This document shows, in pieces, positions 55,822 to 64,000 of a DNA stretch of 64,000 nucleotides. A model generated the notes under the pieces. The model was not told the origin of the DNA, made no database searches, and saw only the letters and a list, made by a program, of their open reading frames with translations. Position 1 is the stretch's first letter. Every line of letters begins with the position of its first letter. The translations under genes were made by a program, and so were the position numbers. Origin of the DNA: Macrococcus sp. 19Msa1099. Lineage in GTDB: Bacteria; Bacillota; Bacilli; Staphylococcales; Staphylococcaceae. Where the stretch lies: positions 558,001-622,000 of the forward strand of contig CP079955.1 of the NCBI GenBank assembly GCA_019357535.2, in the 5' to 3' direction.

Positions 55822-56775
55822 ATGAATGCAGGGATTATAGGGATTGGAACATATGTACCTGAAACGATTATAGATAATCATTATTTTGAAAACTATCTCG
55901 AAACAACAGATGAATGGATTGTATCGCGTACAGGCATCAAGGAAAGAAGGTTCGCAGATCAAGACATGGATGTCAGTGATATGGCATATTATGCTGCGCT
56001 GCAGGCGATTGAAGATGCAGCGATTAAACCGGAAGACATTGATCTGATTCTTGTTGCAACATCAACAGGAGACCATCACTTTCCATCGGTGGCTTGTCAG
56101 CTGCAGCATCGTTTAAAATTGAGCAAAGTGCCGGCAATGGATCAGCTTGCAGCATGTACGGGATTTATTTATTCTCTTATAACGGCACAGCAGTTTATCT
56201 TATCAGGAAATTACCGTAATATTCTTGTTGTAGGTGCAGATAAACTTTCGAAAATTACCAATATGGAGGACCGTAATACTGCAGTGCTCTTTGGTGATGG
56301 TGCAGGTGCAGTGATTGTCAGTCAGGTCAGTGATAATTATGGTATTCAGGCTTATAACTGGGGAAGTGACGGTAGCGGTGCATTTCATCTCTATGATGAT
56401 AAAGCATCCGGGTACCTAAAGATGAATGGGCGTGAAGTATTTAAGTTTGCGGTGCGTATTCTTGAAGAACAGTCACAACTTGTTATGGATAAGGCAGGAC
56501 TTCATGCACAGGATATTGATATGCTGATTCCACATCAGGCGAACACGAGAATCATTGAATCAGCGAGAGAACGCCTCGGACTCTCCGCTTCACAAGTGAG
56601 TACAACGCTCGACAAGTATGGTAATACTTCAGCGGCAAGTATTCCATTATCTATTGCATATGAATGTCAAAACGGTAAAATAAAAAATGGAGATCAACTC
56701 ATATTAACCGGATTTGGTGGTGGACTGACATTCGGCGCAATCGCATTGATATGGGGACAGGAGGAAAAAAGATGA
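55822..56775 (+). CDS. fabH: Beta-ketoacyl-ACP synthase III
   Basis: 317 residues with the catalytic triad Cys-His-Asn: C112 in [11 protein letters not shown]238 in PHQANTRI and N268 in YGNTSAAS. Starts fatty acid synthesis by condensing a branched or acetyl-CoA primer with malonyl-ACP. The TGA overlaps the ATG of fabF. Confidence 0.96.
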   Translation: MNAGIIGIGTYVPETIIDNHYFENYLETTDEWIVSRTGIKERRFADQDMDVSDMAYYAALQAIEDAAIKPEDIDLILVATSTGDHHFPSVACQLQHRLKLSKVPAMDQLAACTGFIYSLITAQQFILSGNYRNILVVGADKLSKITNMEDRNTAVLFGDGAGAVIVSQVSDNYGIQAYNWGSDGSGAFHLYDDKASGYLKMNGREVFKFAVRILEEQSQLVMDKAGLHAQDIDMLIPHQANTRIIESARERLGLSASQVSTTLDKYGNTSAASIPLSIAYECQNGKIKNGDQLILTGFGGGLTFGAIALIWGQEEKR

Positions 56776-58001
56776 GAAGAGTTGTAATAACAGGTATGGG
56801 TGCTTTGACACCTATCGGTAACGATGTACAGACAACATTTAACAATGCATTAAACGGTGTCAATGGTATCGATACGATTACGCGTATTGATACGAGTGAT
56901 ATGAATGTGAAAGTGGCTGGAGAACTGAAAGACTTCAATGTTGAAGACTATATAGATAAGAAAGAAGCCCGTAGAATGGATCGCTTTACACAATATGCGG
57001 TTGTCGCAGCAAATGAAGCGCTTAAAGATTCTAAGCTGCAGATTGATGATGACAACAGCGATCGTGTTGGTGTCTGGATTGGTTCTGGAATTGGTGGGAT
57101 GGAGACATTTGAGCTTGCACATACTGCGATGACAGAAAAGGGACCTAGACGTGTAAGTCCATTCTTCGTACCGATGCTGATACCTGACATGGCAGCAGGG
57201 CAAGTATCAATTGCACTCGGTGCTAAAGGGCCGAATGGCTGTACAGTGACAGCATGTGCCACAGGAACAAACTCTATCGGTGATGCCATGCGTATTATAC
57301 AGTACGGCGACGCAGATGTAATGTTTGCAGGAGGTGCTGAAGCACCGATTACACGTATGAGCTTAGCAGGATTCAGTGCGAATAAAGCATTAAGTACGAA
57401 CGATGATCCACATACAGCATGCAGACCATTCCAGGAAGGACGCGATGGTTTCATTATGGGTGAAGGCGCAGGTGTCGTTGTCCTGGAAGAACTCGAGCAC
57501 GCATTAGCACGTGGAGCACATATTTATGCAGAAGTCGTGGGCTACGGGAATAACGGTGATGCCCATCATATTACAGCACCCGCGCCAAACGGTGAAGGTG
57601 GCACACGTACGATGAACATGGCACTGAAAGACGCTGGAATAACACCGAGTGATGTGGGATACTTGAACGCCCATGGTACGAGTACACCCATTGGCGATTT
57701 ATATGAGACGATGGCCATCAAAGCAACATTCGGGGAATCAGCGAAAGATCTACTTGTGTCATCAACTAAATCGATGACAGGGCATCTACTCGGCGCAACA
57801 GGCGCTGTTGAGACGATTATTACAGCCCTCGCATTACAGACAGGCCAGATTCCTCCGACGATACATCAAGATACACCTGATGCGGAACTTGATCTAAATT
57901 ATGTTCCGGAGAAAGCAGTGACAAAGGATATCGAATACGCCATGACAAACAGCCTTGGATTCGGTGGACATAATGCAGTACTAGTGTTGAAGAAATATTA
58001 A
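56772..58001 (+). CDS. fabF: Beta-ketoacyl-ACP synthase II
   Basis: 409 residues, KAS II. Active-site C162 in [10 protein letters not shown]301 in NAHGTSTP and H338 in [11 protein letters not shown]. Elongates acyl-ACP. ATG 56772 follows GGAGGAAAAAAG and overlaps the fabH stop (ATGA), giving coupled synthesis of both condensing enzymes under FapR. Confidence 0.97.
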   Translation: MRRVVITGMGALTPIGNDVQTTFNNALNGVNGIDTITRIDTSDMNVKVAGELKDFNVEDYIDKKEARRMDRFTQYAVVAANEALKDSKLQIDDDNSDRVGVWIGSGIGGMETFELAHTAMTEKGPRRVSPFFVPMLIPDMAAGQVSIALGAKGPNGCTVTACATGTNSIGDAMRIIQYGDADVMFAGGAEAPITRMSLAGFSANKALSTNDDPHTACRPFQEGRDGFIMGEGAGVVVLEELEHALARGAHIYAEVVGYGNNGDAHHITAPAPNGEGGTRTMNMALKDAGITPSDVGYLNAHGTSTPIGDLYETMAIKATFGESAKDLLVSSTKSMTGHLLGATGAVETIITALALQTGQIPPTIHQDTPDAELDLNYVPEKAVTKDIEYAMTNSLGFGGHNAVLVLKKY

Positions 58002-58037
58002 TAAAAGCGTATGCAGCAATTGCTGCATACGCTTTTA
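58002..58037. terminator. Bidirectional terminator between fabF and DUF3899-like gene
   Basis: Perfect 18+18 bp palindrome (TAAAAGCGTATGCAGCAA and complement, 58002-58037), overlapping the stop of the minus-strand gene. Confidence 0.9.
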
Positions 58038-58382
58038 TAATATTAATAATAGAATGCTTAACGTTAGTAACAACGTAGATACAATAATTAATGGTGATGT
58101 AATTGGATATTTTTCACTTCTGATTGTAAGTGATTTATGTGAATCACTACTCTCGTCCATAGTAGATTTCACACTTTTAGGGGCCATTATATAATGGAAT
58201 CTTCGAAATGAAAAGCCGATAATACTAAAGGCACCACCGGAATAAATCAAGAGAAGTAAACCAGCACACAAGCCTGTCATACCTATGATGAATAAAGCAT
58301 TAATAAATGAAAAATGAAATATAAAAGTTAATAATAAAATAAAAAATAATTCAGTCAAAATTATATAAATAAACTTTTCCAT
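58035..58382 (-). CDS. DUF3899-like small membrane protein
   Basis: 115 residues with three hydrophobic segments (about 4-24, 28-47, 97-114) and a polar stretch rich in Ser/Lys between them (KSVKSTMDESSDSHKS). The GGAFSIIGFSFRRF motif resembles DUF3899 proteins found between fabF and opp in staphylococci. Function unknown. Confidence 0.6.
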   Translation of the reverse strand: MEKFIYIILTELFFILLLTFIFHFSFINALFIIGMTGLCAGLLLLIYSGGAFSIIGFSFRRFHYIMAPKSVKSTMDESSDSHKSLTIRSEKYPITSPLIIVSTLLLTLSILLLIL

Positions 58383-58563
58383 ATATTGTCCTCCTCTATA
58401 TTAAATCTATTATATTAAAAAAATAAATATATCTAAATAATTATAACTATATATTATTATAAAAAAATATACTTAAATATGAGATAACGCGATGAACATT
58501 TGTTTATCTCATTATATTATGTTGTTTAAAGCCAGATAATTATTAAAAATCTTAAAATAGATA

Positions 58564-58593
58564 TTGATATTTTGTATACATAAGTTTTATAAT
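58564..58593 (+). promoter_or_regulatory. oppBCDF promoter
   Basis: TTGATA (58564-58569) and TATAAT (58588-58593), 18-bp spacer. A second TATAAT overlaps at 58593-58598. Start of transcription is expected near 58600, leaving a leader of about 125 bases. Confidence 0.7.
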
Positions 58594-58599
58594 ATAATT

Positions 58600-58614
58600 A
58601 ATCTTCTGAAAATT
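58600..58614 (+). promoter_or_regulatory. CodY box at oppB promoter
   Basis: AATCTTCTGAAAATT matches the CodY consensus AATTTTCWGAAAATT at 14 of 15 positions. It lies just downstream of the -10, over the expected transcription start, a position suited for repression in rich medium. Confidence 0.75.
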
Positions 58615-58726
58615 TAGTTACTTTTAAAATTTAAATAATAATTGTACTACAAATATAGAAAAACAATTAAAAATATGTTGTAACTGTTTGAAAGAAGTAT
58701 TTTATGGAGGAATGGGAGGCTTTTTC

Positions 58727-59653
58727 ATGTTTAAGTATGCTTTAAAAAGATTATTCTACATGGTAATTACGTTATTTATTGTCGCTACAGCAACTTTCTT
58801 TCTTATGAAGTTAATGCCAGGGTCACCTTTTAACGATGAGAAATTATCTGCTGAACAAAAGCAAATTGTAAAAGAAAAATACGGGTTAAATGACCCATTA
58901 CCAGTACAGTATGGTAACTACATTAAAAATGTTGCAACAGGTGATTTTGGAAATAGTTTCCAATATGATGGGAAAGAAGTATTAGATTTAATAATACCGA
59001 GATTGGGACCATCAGCGGAAATAGGTGCTTATGCTATGTTAATTGGTGTAACAATAGGTATCATACTAGGTATTATTGCAGCAGTTAAACAAAATACTTG
59101 GATTGATTATTTAGCAACTCTCTTTTCAGTAGTAGCTATATCTGTACCTTCATTTGTACTAGCAGTTTTACTTCAGTACTTTTTTGCTGTAAGAAATCCA
59201 ATTTTTCCTGTTGCAGAATTTGATGGTCTAAAATATGCAGTATTGCCTTCTTTAGCACTTTCTGCAGGAGTAATTGCAACGATTGCACGTTATATTCGTT
59301 CAGAAATGATTGAAGTGTTAAGTTCTGATTATATAACTTTAGCTAAAGCAAAAGGAAATTCAACAATCAAAGTATTATTTGGTCATGCATTGAGAAATGC
59401 ATTAATTCCAATTATTACTTTGATCGGACCAATGACTGTAGGTATATTAACAGGTGCATTAACCATTGAAACAATTTTTGCAATTCCCGGAATTGGAGAT
59501 CAGTTCGTTAGGTCTATACAACAAAATGATTATCCTGTAATTATGGCATTAACTATTTTGTTTAGCTTTTTATTCATTACAGTGTTATTCATTGTTGATA
59601 TTCTATATGGAATAATTGACCCGCGAATTCGAGTTCAAGGAGGAAAAGATTAA
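58727..59653 (+). CDS. oppB: Oligopeptide ABC transporter permease OppB
   Basis: 308 residues, six membrane segments, with the N-terminal KLMPGSPF of OppB/DppB permeases and the EAA-type loop LAKAKGNSTIKVLFGHALRNA. C-terminal DPRIRVQGGKD. Forms the membrane channel with OppC. ATG 58727 follows GGGAGG by seven bases. Overlaps oppC start (TAATG). Confidence 0.94.
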   Translation: MFKYALKRLFYMVITLFIVATATFFLMKLMPGSPFNDEKLSAEQKQIVKEKYGLNDPLPVQYGNYIKNVATGDFGNSFQYDGKEVLDLIIPRLGPSAEIGAYAMLIGVTIGIILGIIAAVKQNTWIDYLATLFSVVAISVPSFVLAVLLQYFFAVRNPIFPVAEFDGLKYAVLPSLALSAGVIATIARYIRSEMIEVLSSDYITLAKAKGNSTIKVLFGHALRNALIPIITLIGPMTVGILTGALTIETIFAIPGIGDQFVRSIQQNDYPVIMALTILFSFLFITVLFIVDILYGIIDPRIRVQGGKD

Positions 59654-60708
59654 TGACTCAAGAATATAATGAAAAATATATTAATCATGGCGATTTAAAC
59701 CAATCATTACAAATACATCCTGGCTCATTTATACTTGCTGATAAAAATGAAATTAACGATGAAAAAATTGAAAGAGAATCAAGAACATTTTGGCAGGATG
59801 CATGGCTTCAGCTAAAAGCAAACAAAGGCGCTGTCTTAGGTTTGATAGGGTTAGTTTTGTTAACATTAATGGCACTTATAGGTCCGTTGATTAGTGGACA
59901 TACATATAGAGAACAACATAAAGGTCATGAAAATCTTGCGCCCAGAATTGAAATCTTAAAAGATGTTAAATTCTTACCTTTTACAGGTGAAGATAAGGAT
60001 GGGTATAACAAATACGAAGAAAATAATATAAAAGACAGTTATTGGTTTGGAACAGATAGGTTAGGAAGAGATATTTTTACTCGAGTGTGGAAGGGAACAC
60101 AAGTCTCTCTATTAATAGGTATAATTGCAGCATTGTTAGATGTAGTGATAGGAATTACTTACGGGTCTGTTTCTGGATTTTTTGGTGGTGCAACTGATAC
60201 TTTTATGCAACGTATTATTGAAATTATTGCATCTATTCCAAACTTAATTATTATGATTTTATTTGTAATTATCTTTGATGCGAGTATGTTAACAATTGTA
60301 TTAGCAATGAGTCTGACAGGATGGATAGGTATGAGTCGAATTGTCCGAGGCCAATTTTTGAAGCTTAAAAATCAAGAGTTTGTTATGGCATCTAGAACAC
60401 TCGGTGCTTCAAATTCGAGTCTAATTTTTAAACATATATTACCTAATACTTTAGGCCCAATTATTGTAACAGCTATGTTCTCTGTTCCGAGTGCTATATT
60501 TTTTGAAGCATTCTTAAGTTTCATAGGGTTAGGTATTCCAGCTCCGAATGCTTCATTGGGATCACTTGTAAACGATGGACGAAAAATGTTATTAATTGAG
60601 CCGTATCAAATGTTTGTACCTTCAATGATACTTAGTTTACTAATCTTATGTTTTTACTTATTTGGTGATGGTGTTCGCGATGCTTTTGATCCAAAAATGC
60701 GTAAATAA
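59653..60708 (+). CDS. oppC: Oligopeptide ABC transporter permease OppC
   Basis: 351 residues. A cytoplasmic N-terminus of about 70 residues precedes the first membrane segment; then the FGTDRLGRDIFTRVWKGTQ motif of OppC/DppC permeases and EAA-type loop ASRTLGASNSSLIFKHILPN. GLGIPAPNASLGSLVNDGR near the C-terminus is typical. Confidence 0.94.
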   Translation: MTQEYNEKYINHGDLNQSLQIHPGSFILADKNEINDEKIERESRTFWQDAWLQLKANKGAVLGLIGLVLLTLMALIGPLISGHTYREQHKGHENLAPRIEILKDVKFLPFTGEDKDGYNKYEENNIKDSYWFGTDRLGRDIFTRVWKGTQVSLLIGIIAALLDVVIGITYGSVSGFFGGATDTFMQRIIEIIASIPNLIIMILFVIIFDASMLTIVLAMSLTGWIGMSRIVRGQFLKLKNQEFVMASRTLGASNSSLIFKHILPNTLGPIIVTAMFSVPSAIFFEAFLSFIGLGIPAPNASLGSLVNDGRKMLLIEPYQMFVPSMILSLLILCFYLFGDGVRDAFDPKMRK

Positions 60709-60722
60709 AGGAGGAAATGAAA

Positions 60723-61796
60723 ATGGCAGAAAGAATTTTAGAAGTTAAGAATTTAAAAGTTTCCTTCGATATTAAGGCGGGGGAAGTTCAAGCAGTACGT
60801 GGTGTTGATTTTTATCTGGATAAAGCGGAAACACTTGCAATTGTAGGAGAGTCGGGTTCAGGGAAATCGGTTACTACAAAAGCATTGATGAGATTATTAC
60901 CGACACCTCCAAGTCGTATTAAAGAAGGTCAAATTTTATTTGACGGAAAAGATTTAACGAAATTGAGTGAAAAAGAAATGCAAAAGGTGCGCGGAAAAGA
61001 TATTTCTATGATTTTCCAGGATCCTATGACAAGTTTAAATCCAACAATGAAGATTGGTAAACAAGTGATGGAGCCATTGATTAAACATCAGAAATTATCT
61101 AGAGTTGATGCGAAATCAAGAGCTTTAGATATATTAAGACTTGTTGGTTTACCTAACCCTGAAGGTAGATTTAACAATTATCCACATCAGTTCTCTGGTG
61201 GGCAACGTCAACGTATAGTAATTGCAACAGCATTAGCATGTGATCCTAAAATATTAATTGCAGATGAACCTACCACTGCTTTAGATGTTACAATTCAAGC
61301 ACAAATTCTTGAATTAATGAAAGACTTACAAAAGAAAATTGATACATCAATAATATTTATTACACATGATTTAGGAGTAGTCGCTAACGTAGCTGATCGT
61401 GTGGCAGTAATGTATGGAGGGCAAATTGTTGAAACAGGAACTGTTGATGAAGTTTTCTATAATCCAAAACATCCATATACATGGGGATTATTGTCATCAA
61501 TGCCGAGTTTAGATACTGATGGTGAAACAGAGCTAAAAGCGATACCAGGTACACCACCTGATTTAATTAAACCACCTATTGGTGATGCATTTGCTCGACG
61601 TTCAGAATACGCACTTCAAATTGACTTTGAACAAGAGGCACCATGGTATCAAGTGTCTGAAACACATTTTGTGAAATCATGGTTAATGGATCCGAATGCA
61701 CCTAAAGTTGAACCACCTGAAATGGTAAAACAAATGATGCGTCCAATATCAAGTGATTTTGATAAACCTATTCGCGTTGAGGGGGTTAGCTTTTAA
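60723..61796 (+). CDS. oppD: Oligopeptide ABC transporter ATPase OppD
   Basis: 357 residues. Walker A VGESGSGKS, Q-loop FQDPMTSLNP, signature FSGGQRQRI, Walker B ILIADEPTTALD, H-loop FITHDLG. C-terminal oligopeptide-type region with PGTPPDLIKPP; the cysteines usual in Fe-S-containing OppD tails are not seen. ATG 60723 is eight bases after GGAGG; ATG 60717 is too near. Confidence 0.95.
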   Translation: MAERILEVKNLKVSFDIKAGEVQAVRGVDFYLDKAETLAIVGESGSGKSVTTKALMRLLPTPPSRIKEGQILFDGKDLTKLSEKEMQKVRGKDISMIFQDPMTSLNPTMKIGKQVMEPLIKHQKLSRVDAKSRALDILRLVGLPNPEGRFNNYPHQFSGGQRQRIVIATALACDPKILIADEPTTALDVTIQAQILELMKDLQKKIDTSIIFITHDLGVVANVADRVAVMYGGQIVETGTVDEVFYNPKHPYTWGLLSSMPSLDTDGETELKAIPGTPPDLIKPPIGDAFARRSEYALQIDFEQEAPWYQVSETHFVKSWLMDPNAPKVEPPEMVKQMMRPISSDFDKPIRVEGVSF

Positions 61797-62851
61797 TGGT
61801 GAGTAAAATAATTCATAATCATTCAACAAATGAGAATGTACACTTTAAAGAACATATGGATGAGAACAAAAAAAATTTACCAAAACAAATAACGTCACAA
61901 GGATTATATGGTGATGGAAAAGAAAAACTTATTGAAGTTAAGAATTTGAAACAATATTTCAATGTTGGTAAACCTAATGAAGTACGTGCAATTGATGATA
62001 TTTCGTTTGATATTTATAAAGGTGAAACTTTAGGTCTTGTAGGAGAGTCTGGATGTGGTAAATCAACTACAGGACGTACTTTAATTAAGTTATATAATGC
62101 AACAGGCGGCGAAGTAATTTTTGATGGAATTGATATTCAATCAATTAAGAAAAAGAAAGACTTATTAAAATTTAATCGTCGTATGCAAATGATATTTCAG
62201 GATCCTTATGCATCCTTAAATCCAAGATTAAAAGTAATGGATATAATTGCAGAAGGAATAGATATCCATAAATTGGCTAAAAATAAAGAAGAACGTGCTG
62301 ATCGTGTGTATGAATTATTAGAAACAGTAGGATTAAACAAAGAACATGCGAACCGTTATCCACATGAGTTTTCAGGTGGTCAAAGACAACGTATAGGCAT
62401 TGCCCGTGCACTAGCAGTAGAACCTGAATTTATTATCGCAGATGAACCTATTTCAGCTCTTGATGTTTCAATCCAAGCACAAGTTGTAAATTTAATGCAG
62501 AAACTACAACGAGAACGTGGCATCACTTTTCTGTTTATTGCCCATGATTTATCCATGGTTAAATATATTTCAGATCGAATTGGTGTTATGTATTTTGGCA
62601 AGCTTGTTGAAGTAGGTCCAGCTGATTCACTTTACAATAATCCTATGCATGAATATACTAAATCGTTATTGTCGGCAATTCCATTACCAGATCCCGAGTC
62701 AGAGAGAACAAGAGTCAGAAGAACATACAATCCGGAAGTTCATGCATATTCTCCAGAAGATAAGCTTGAATTGCGTGAAGTCGCCCCCGATCATTATGTT
62801 TATTGTTCTATTGAAGAACTTGAAAAATATAAGAAAAATTACAAATTATAG
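61796..62851 (+). CDS. oppF: Oligopeptide ABC transporter ATPase OppF
   Basis: 351 residues. About 45 polar, Asn/Lys-rich residues precede the ABC domain, longer than in many OppF proteins. Walker [12 protein letters not shown]-loop [10 protein letters not shown], signature [15 protein letters not shown], Walker [14 protein letters not shown]-loop FIAHDLS. TAATG overlap with oppD; the two ATPases form a heterodimer on OppBC. Confidence 0.94.
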   Translation: MVSKIIHNHSTNENVHFKEHMDENKKNLPKQITSQGLYGDGKEKLIEVKNLKQYFNVGKPNEVRAIDDISFDIYKGETLGLVGESGCGKSTTGRTLIKLYNATGGEVIFDGIDIQSIKKKKDLLKFNRRMQMIFQDPYASLNPRLKVMDIIAEGIDIHKLAKNKEERADRVYELLETVGLNKEHANRYPHEFSGGQRQRIGIARALAVEPEFIIADEPISALDVSIQAQVVNLMQKLQRERGITFLFIAHDLSMVKYISDRIGVMYFGKLVEVGPADSLYNNPMHEYTKSLLSAIPLPDPESERTRVRRTYNPEVHAYSPEDKLELREVAPDHYVYCSIEELEKYKKNYKL

Positions 62852-62946
62852 AGAAATATTAATAAGGAAGATGATTTTTGATATTTCTTTAATAATCAAA
62901 GTTAAAGAGATATTCAAAAAATTATAGATATATATAATCAAAGGTA

Positions 62947-62975
62947 TTGATTATCTGAAACTATTAAAATATAAT
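62947..62975 (+). promoter_or_regulatory. oppA promoter
   Basis: TTGATT (62947-62952) and TATAAT (62970-62975) with 17-bp spacing, about 65 bp upstream of oppA. It gives the binding protein its own transcript, as needed for its excess over the transporter. Confidence 0.65.
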
Positions 62976-62983
62976 TAATTACA

Positions 62984-62998
62984 AATCTTCTGAATATT
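62984..62998 (+). promoter_or_regulatory. CodY-like box at oppA promoter
   Basis: AATCTTCTGAATATT matches the CodY consensus at 13 of 15 positions and lies just after the -10, the same arrangement as at 58600. A poorer match (11 of 15) covers 62948-62962 within the promoter. Confidence 0.6.
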
Positions 62999-63036
62999 TG
63001 CGCAGATGATTTAAAAAAAGTTGGGGGGATATATAA

Positions 63037-64000
63037 ATGAAAAAAAGTTTTTCTTATTTACTTGTACTAATAATTACATTATCTGGATTTTTAGCAGCTT
63101 GTTCTGGAGGCAACAAATCAGATGATAAAAATGCTCAAGTATTAAACTTACAAGAAGGTTCAGATATACCAACACTTGACTCTTCATTAGCAACAGACGC
63201 TGTTGCATTCAATGTATTCTTTCAAGTAATGGAAGGACTTTATACATTAGATAAAAATGATAAAGCGATTCCTGCAGTTGCTGAAGGAAAACCCGAAAAG
63301 TCAAAAGATGGAAAAACATGGACGATTAAATTACGTAAAGACGCAAAATGGTCAAATGGAGATCCTGTAACAGCAAAAGACTTTGTTTTTGCTTGGAGAA
63401 GAACATTAGATCCTAAAACAGCATCTGAATATTCATACATTATGATGGATCTAAAAAATGCACAAGAAGTTAATACTGGAAAAATGAAACCAGAGGAACT
63501 AGGTGTTAAAGCTATAGATGATAATACTTTAGAAATTCAGTTAAATGACAATGTTCCTTATTTTGAAGAATTATTAACATTTGGAGTATTCCTACCTCAA
63601 AATGAGAAGTTTGTTAAAGAACAAGGTGATAAGTATGGTACTACAAAAGAAACTACTTTATTCAACGGTCCTTTCGTTTTAAATGATTGGCAAACTGAAA
63701 AATCATTTAAGTTAACACCTAATAAAAAATATTGGGATAAAGATAAAGTAAAACTTAAAGAAGTAAACTACAAAATCATTAAAGATCAAAATACTGCATT
63801 AAACTTATTTAATACTGGAAAATTAGATCGTGTAACATTACCAGCGGAGCAAGTTGATAAATATAAAGATGATCCTAAATTATCGACAGAATTACAGTCA
63901 ACTACATTTTTTATCCGCATGAATCAAGAGAATAAAGATTTGGCTAACAAAGACTTAAGATTAGCGATTGCAAAATCAATTGATAAACAAGCGTATGTTG
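63037..64000 (+). CDS. oppA: Oligopeptide-binding lipoprotein OppA, 3' end outside window
   Basis: First 321 codons of an SBP family 5 (peptide/nickel-binding) protein; the frame is open to the window end. Lipoprotein signal peptide of 21 residues with lipobox LAAC (C22), followed by a short polar linker SGGNKSDDKN. Landmarks: LNLQEGSDIPTLDSSLATD, WSNGDPVTAKDFVFAWRRTL and NGPFVLNDW. Captures peptides outside the membrane for OppBCDF. RBS GGGGGG. Order B-C-D-F-A is that of the staphylococcal Opp3 system. Confidence 0.93.
   Translation, partial: MKKSFSYLLVLIITLSGFLAACSGGNKSDDKNAQVLNLQEGSDIPTLDSSLATDAVAFNVFFQVMEGLYTLDKNDKAIPAVAEGKPEKSKDGKTWTIKLRKDAKWSNGDPVTAKDFVFAWRRTLDPKTASEYSYIMMDLKNAQEVNTGKMKPEELGVKAIDDNTLEIQLNDNVPYFEELLTFGVFLPQNEKFVKEQGDKYGTTKETTLFNGPFVLNDWQTEKSFKLTPNKKYWDKDKVKLKEVNYKIIKDQNTALNLFNTGKLDRVTLPAEQVDKYKDDPKLSTELQSTTFFIRMNQENKDLANKDLRLAIAKSIDKQAYV

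Larger units (their letters stand above)
58383..58726. other. AT-rich intergenic region before oppB
   Basis: About 340 bp without a credible gene. Positions 58383-58560 show only A/T tracts and no motif I can name. The opp promoter, a CodY-type box and the leader of the opp transcript fill 58564-58726. Confidence 0.6.

Noticed and set aside
56948-57454. Antisense open frame opposite fabF (168 codons)
   Set aside because: Lies entirely inside a well-supported gene, no RBS, low-quality amino-acid composition.
58383-58560. Possible small gene or RNA in the AT-rich stretch before the opp promoter
   Set aside because: No start with RBS and no stable GC-containing hairpin was found.
62878-62921. 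Stem-loop between oppF and oppA as terminator
   Set aside because: The arms pair imperfectly and no T-run follows on the plus strand.
1-64000. CRISPR arrays, IS elements, prophage, tRNA/rRNA, T-box or riboswitch leaders
   Set aside because: I looked through the gaps and saw no spaced direct repeats, transposase or integrase motifs, cloverleaf-like genes or conserved leader structures. Short RNA genes in the larger gaps cannot be excluded by eye.

Overview
The window is a compact, low-GC Gram-positive chromosome segment with short intergenic gaps, strong GGAGG-type ribosome sites and many perfect stem-loop/T-run terminators. Gene content and order (dltXABCD, nfu, two NDH-2-type genes, mnhABCDEFG, ppiB, rocD-gudB, argGH, pgi, spsB, addBA, cdr, sufT, clpB, fabHF, oppBCDFA) are those of Staphylococcaceae. 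Several Bacillus-like items (yutD, yuiB, yugI/yugJ-type genes beside pgi, a rocA-rocD-gudB cluster, a Bacillus-type Fnr, a Med-like protein before fabH) and only one signal peptidase I gene at the spsAB position point to a basal member such as Macrococcus. The genus is an inference from synteny; no rRNA gene is present.

Layout. 0-6.7 kb: metallophosphatase, lipoyl synthase (TTG start), yutD, then two tandem FmtA/beta-lactamase-like serine hydrolases, DUF3055, a HEPN-type YutE and a NagD-like phosphatase. 6.8-11.0 kb: complete dltXABCD operon for D-alanylation of teichoic acids, including the 43-residue dltX. 11.0-15.0 kb: an Fe-S and redox group (Nfu, YuzD, two NDH-2 family flavoproteins, YuzB, HesB-type carrier). 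15.0-18.6 kb: Nudix, YuiB, an unknown protein, a Na+/H+ antiporter-family protein and a hotdog thioesterase. 18.6-24.3 kb (minus): the seven-gene Mnh/Mrp antiporter. 24.5-26.5 kb: KapB, cyclophilin, two small proteins, GSP13. 26.6-32.0 kb: rocA, rocD, gudB and an iron-type alcohol dehydrogenase. 32.0-34.6 kb (minus): argG-argH. 34.8-46.7 kb: pgi, a TVP38-type membrane protein, signal peptidase I, addB-addA, a polytopic membrane protein, a FAH-family enzyme, YisL. 46.8-54.7 kb: a catalytically degenerate GH13 membrane protein, CoA-disulfide reductase, Cof-type phosphatase, SufT, an Fnr-type regulator, clpB, YjzD. 54.7-58.4 kb: Med-like, fabH-fabF, small membrane protein. 58.7-64 kb: oppBCDF and the start of oppA, which runs off the window.

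Regulation can be read in several gaps: a perfect CtsR heptad repeat at clpB, a perfect FapR palindrome at fabHF, CodY-type boxes just downstream of strong promoters for both oppB and oppA, a near-consensus CcpA cre before gudB, ArgR-like boxes between argG and pgi, and a TGTGA-N6-TCACA palindrome before the second NDH-2 gene, which fits Fnr or Rex.

Most of the window is ordinary core genome. I saw no CRISPR array, transposase, integrase, prophage, tRNA, rRNA, riboswitch or T-box, and no clearly new multi-gene system. The items most worth a second look are the C-terminal-cysteine Fnr beside sufT, the tandem serine-hydrolase pair, the dead GH13 protein and the paired CodY/opp promoters.
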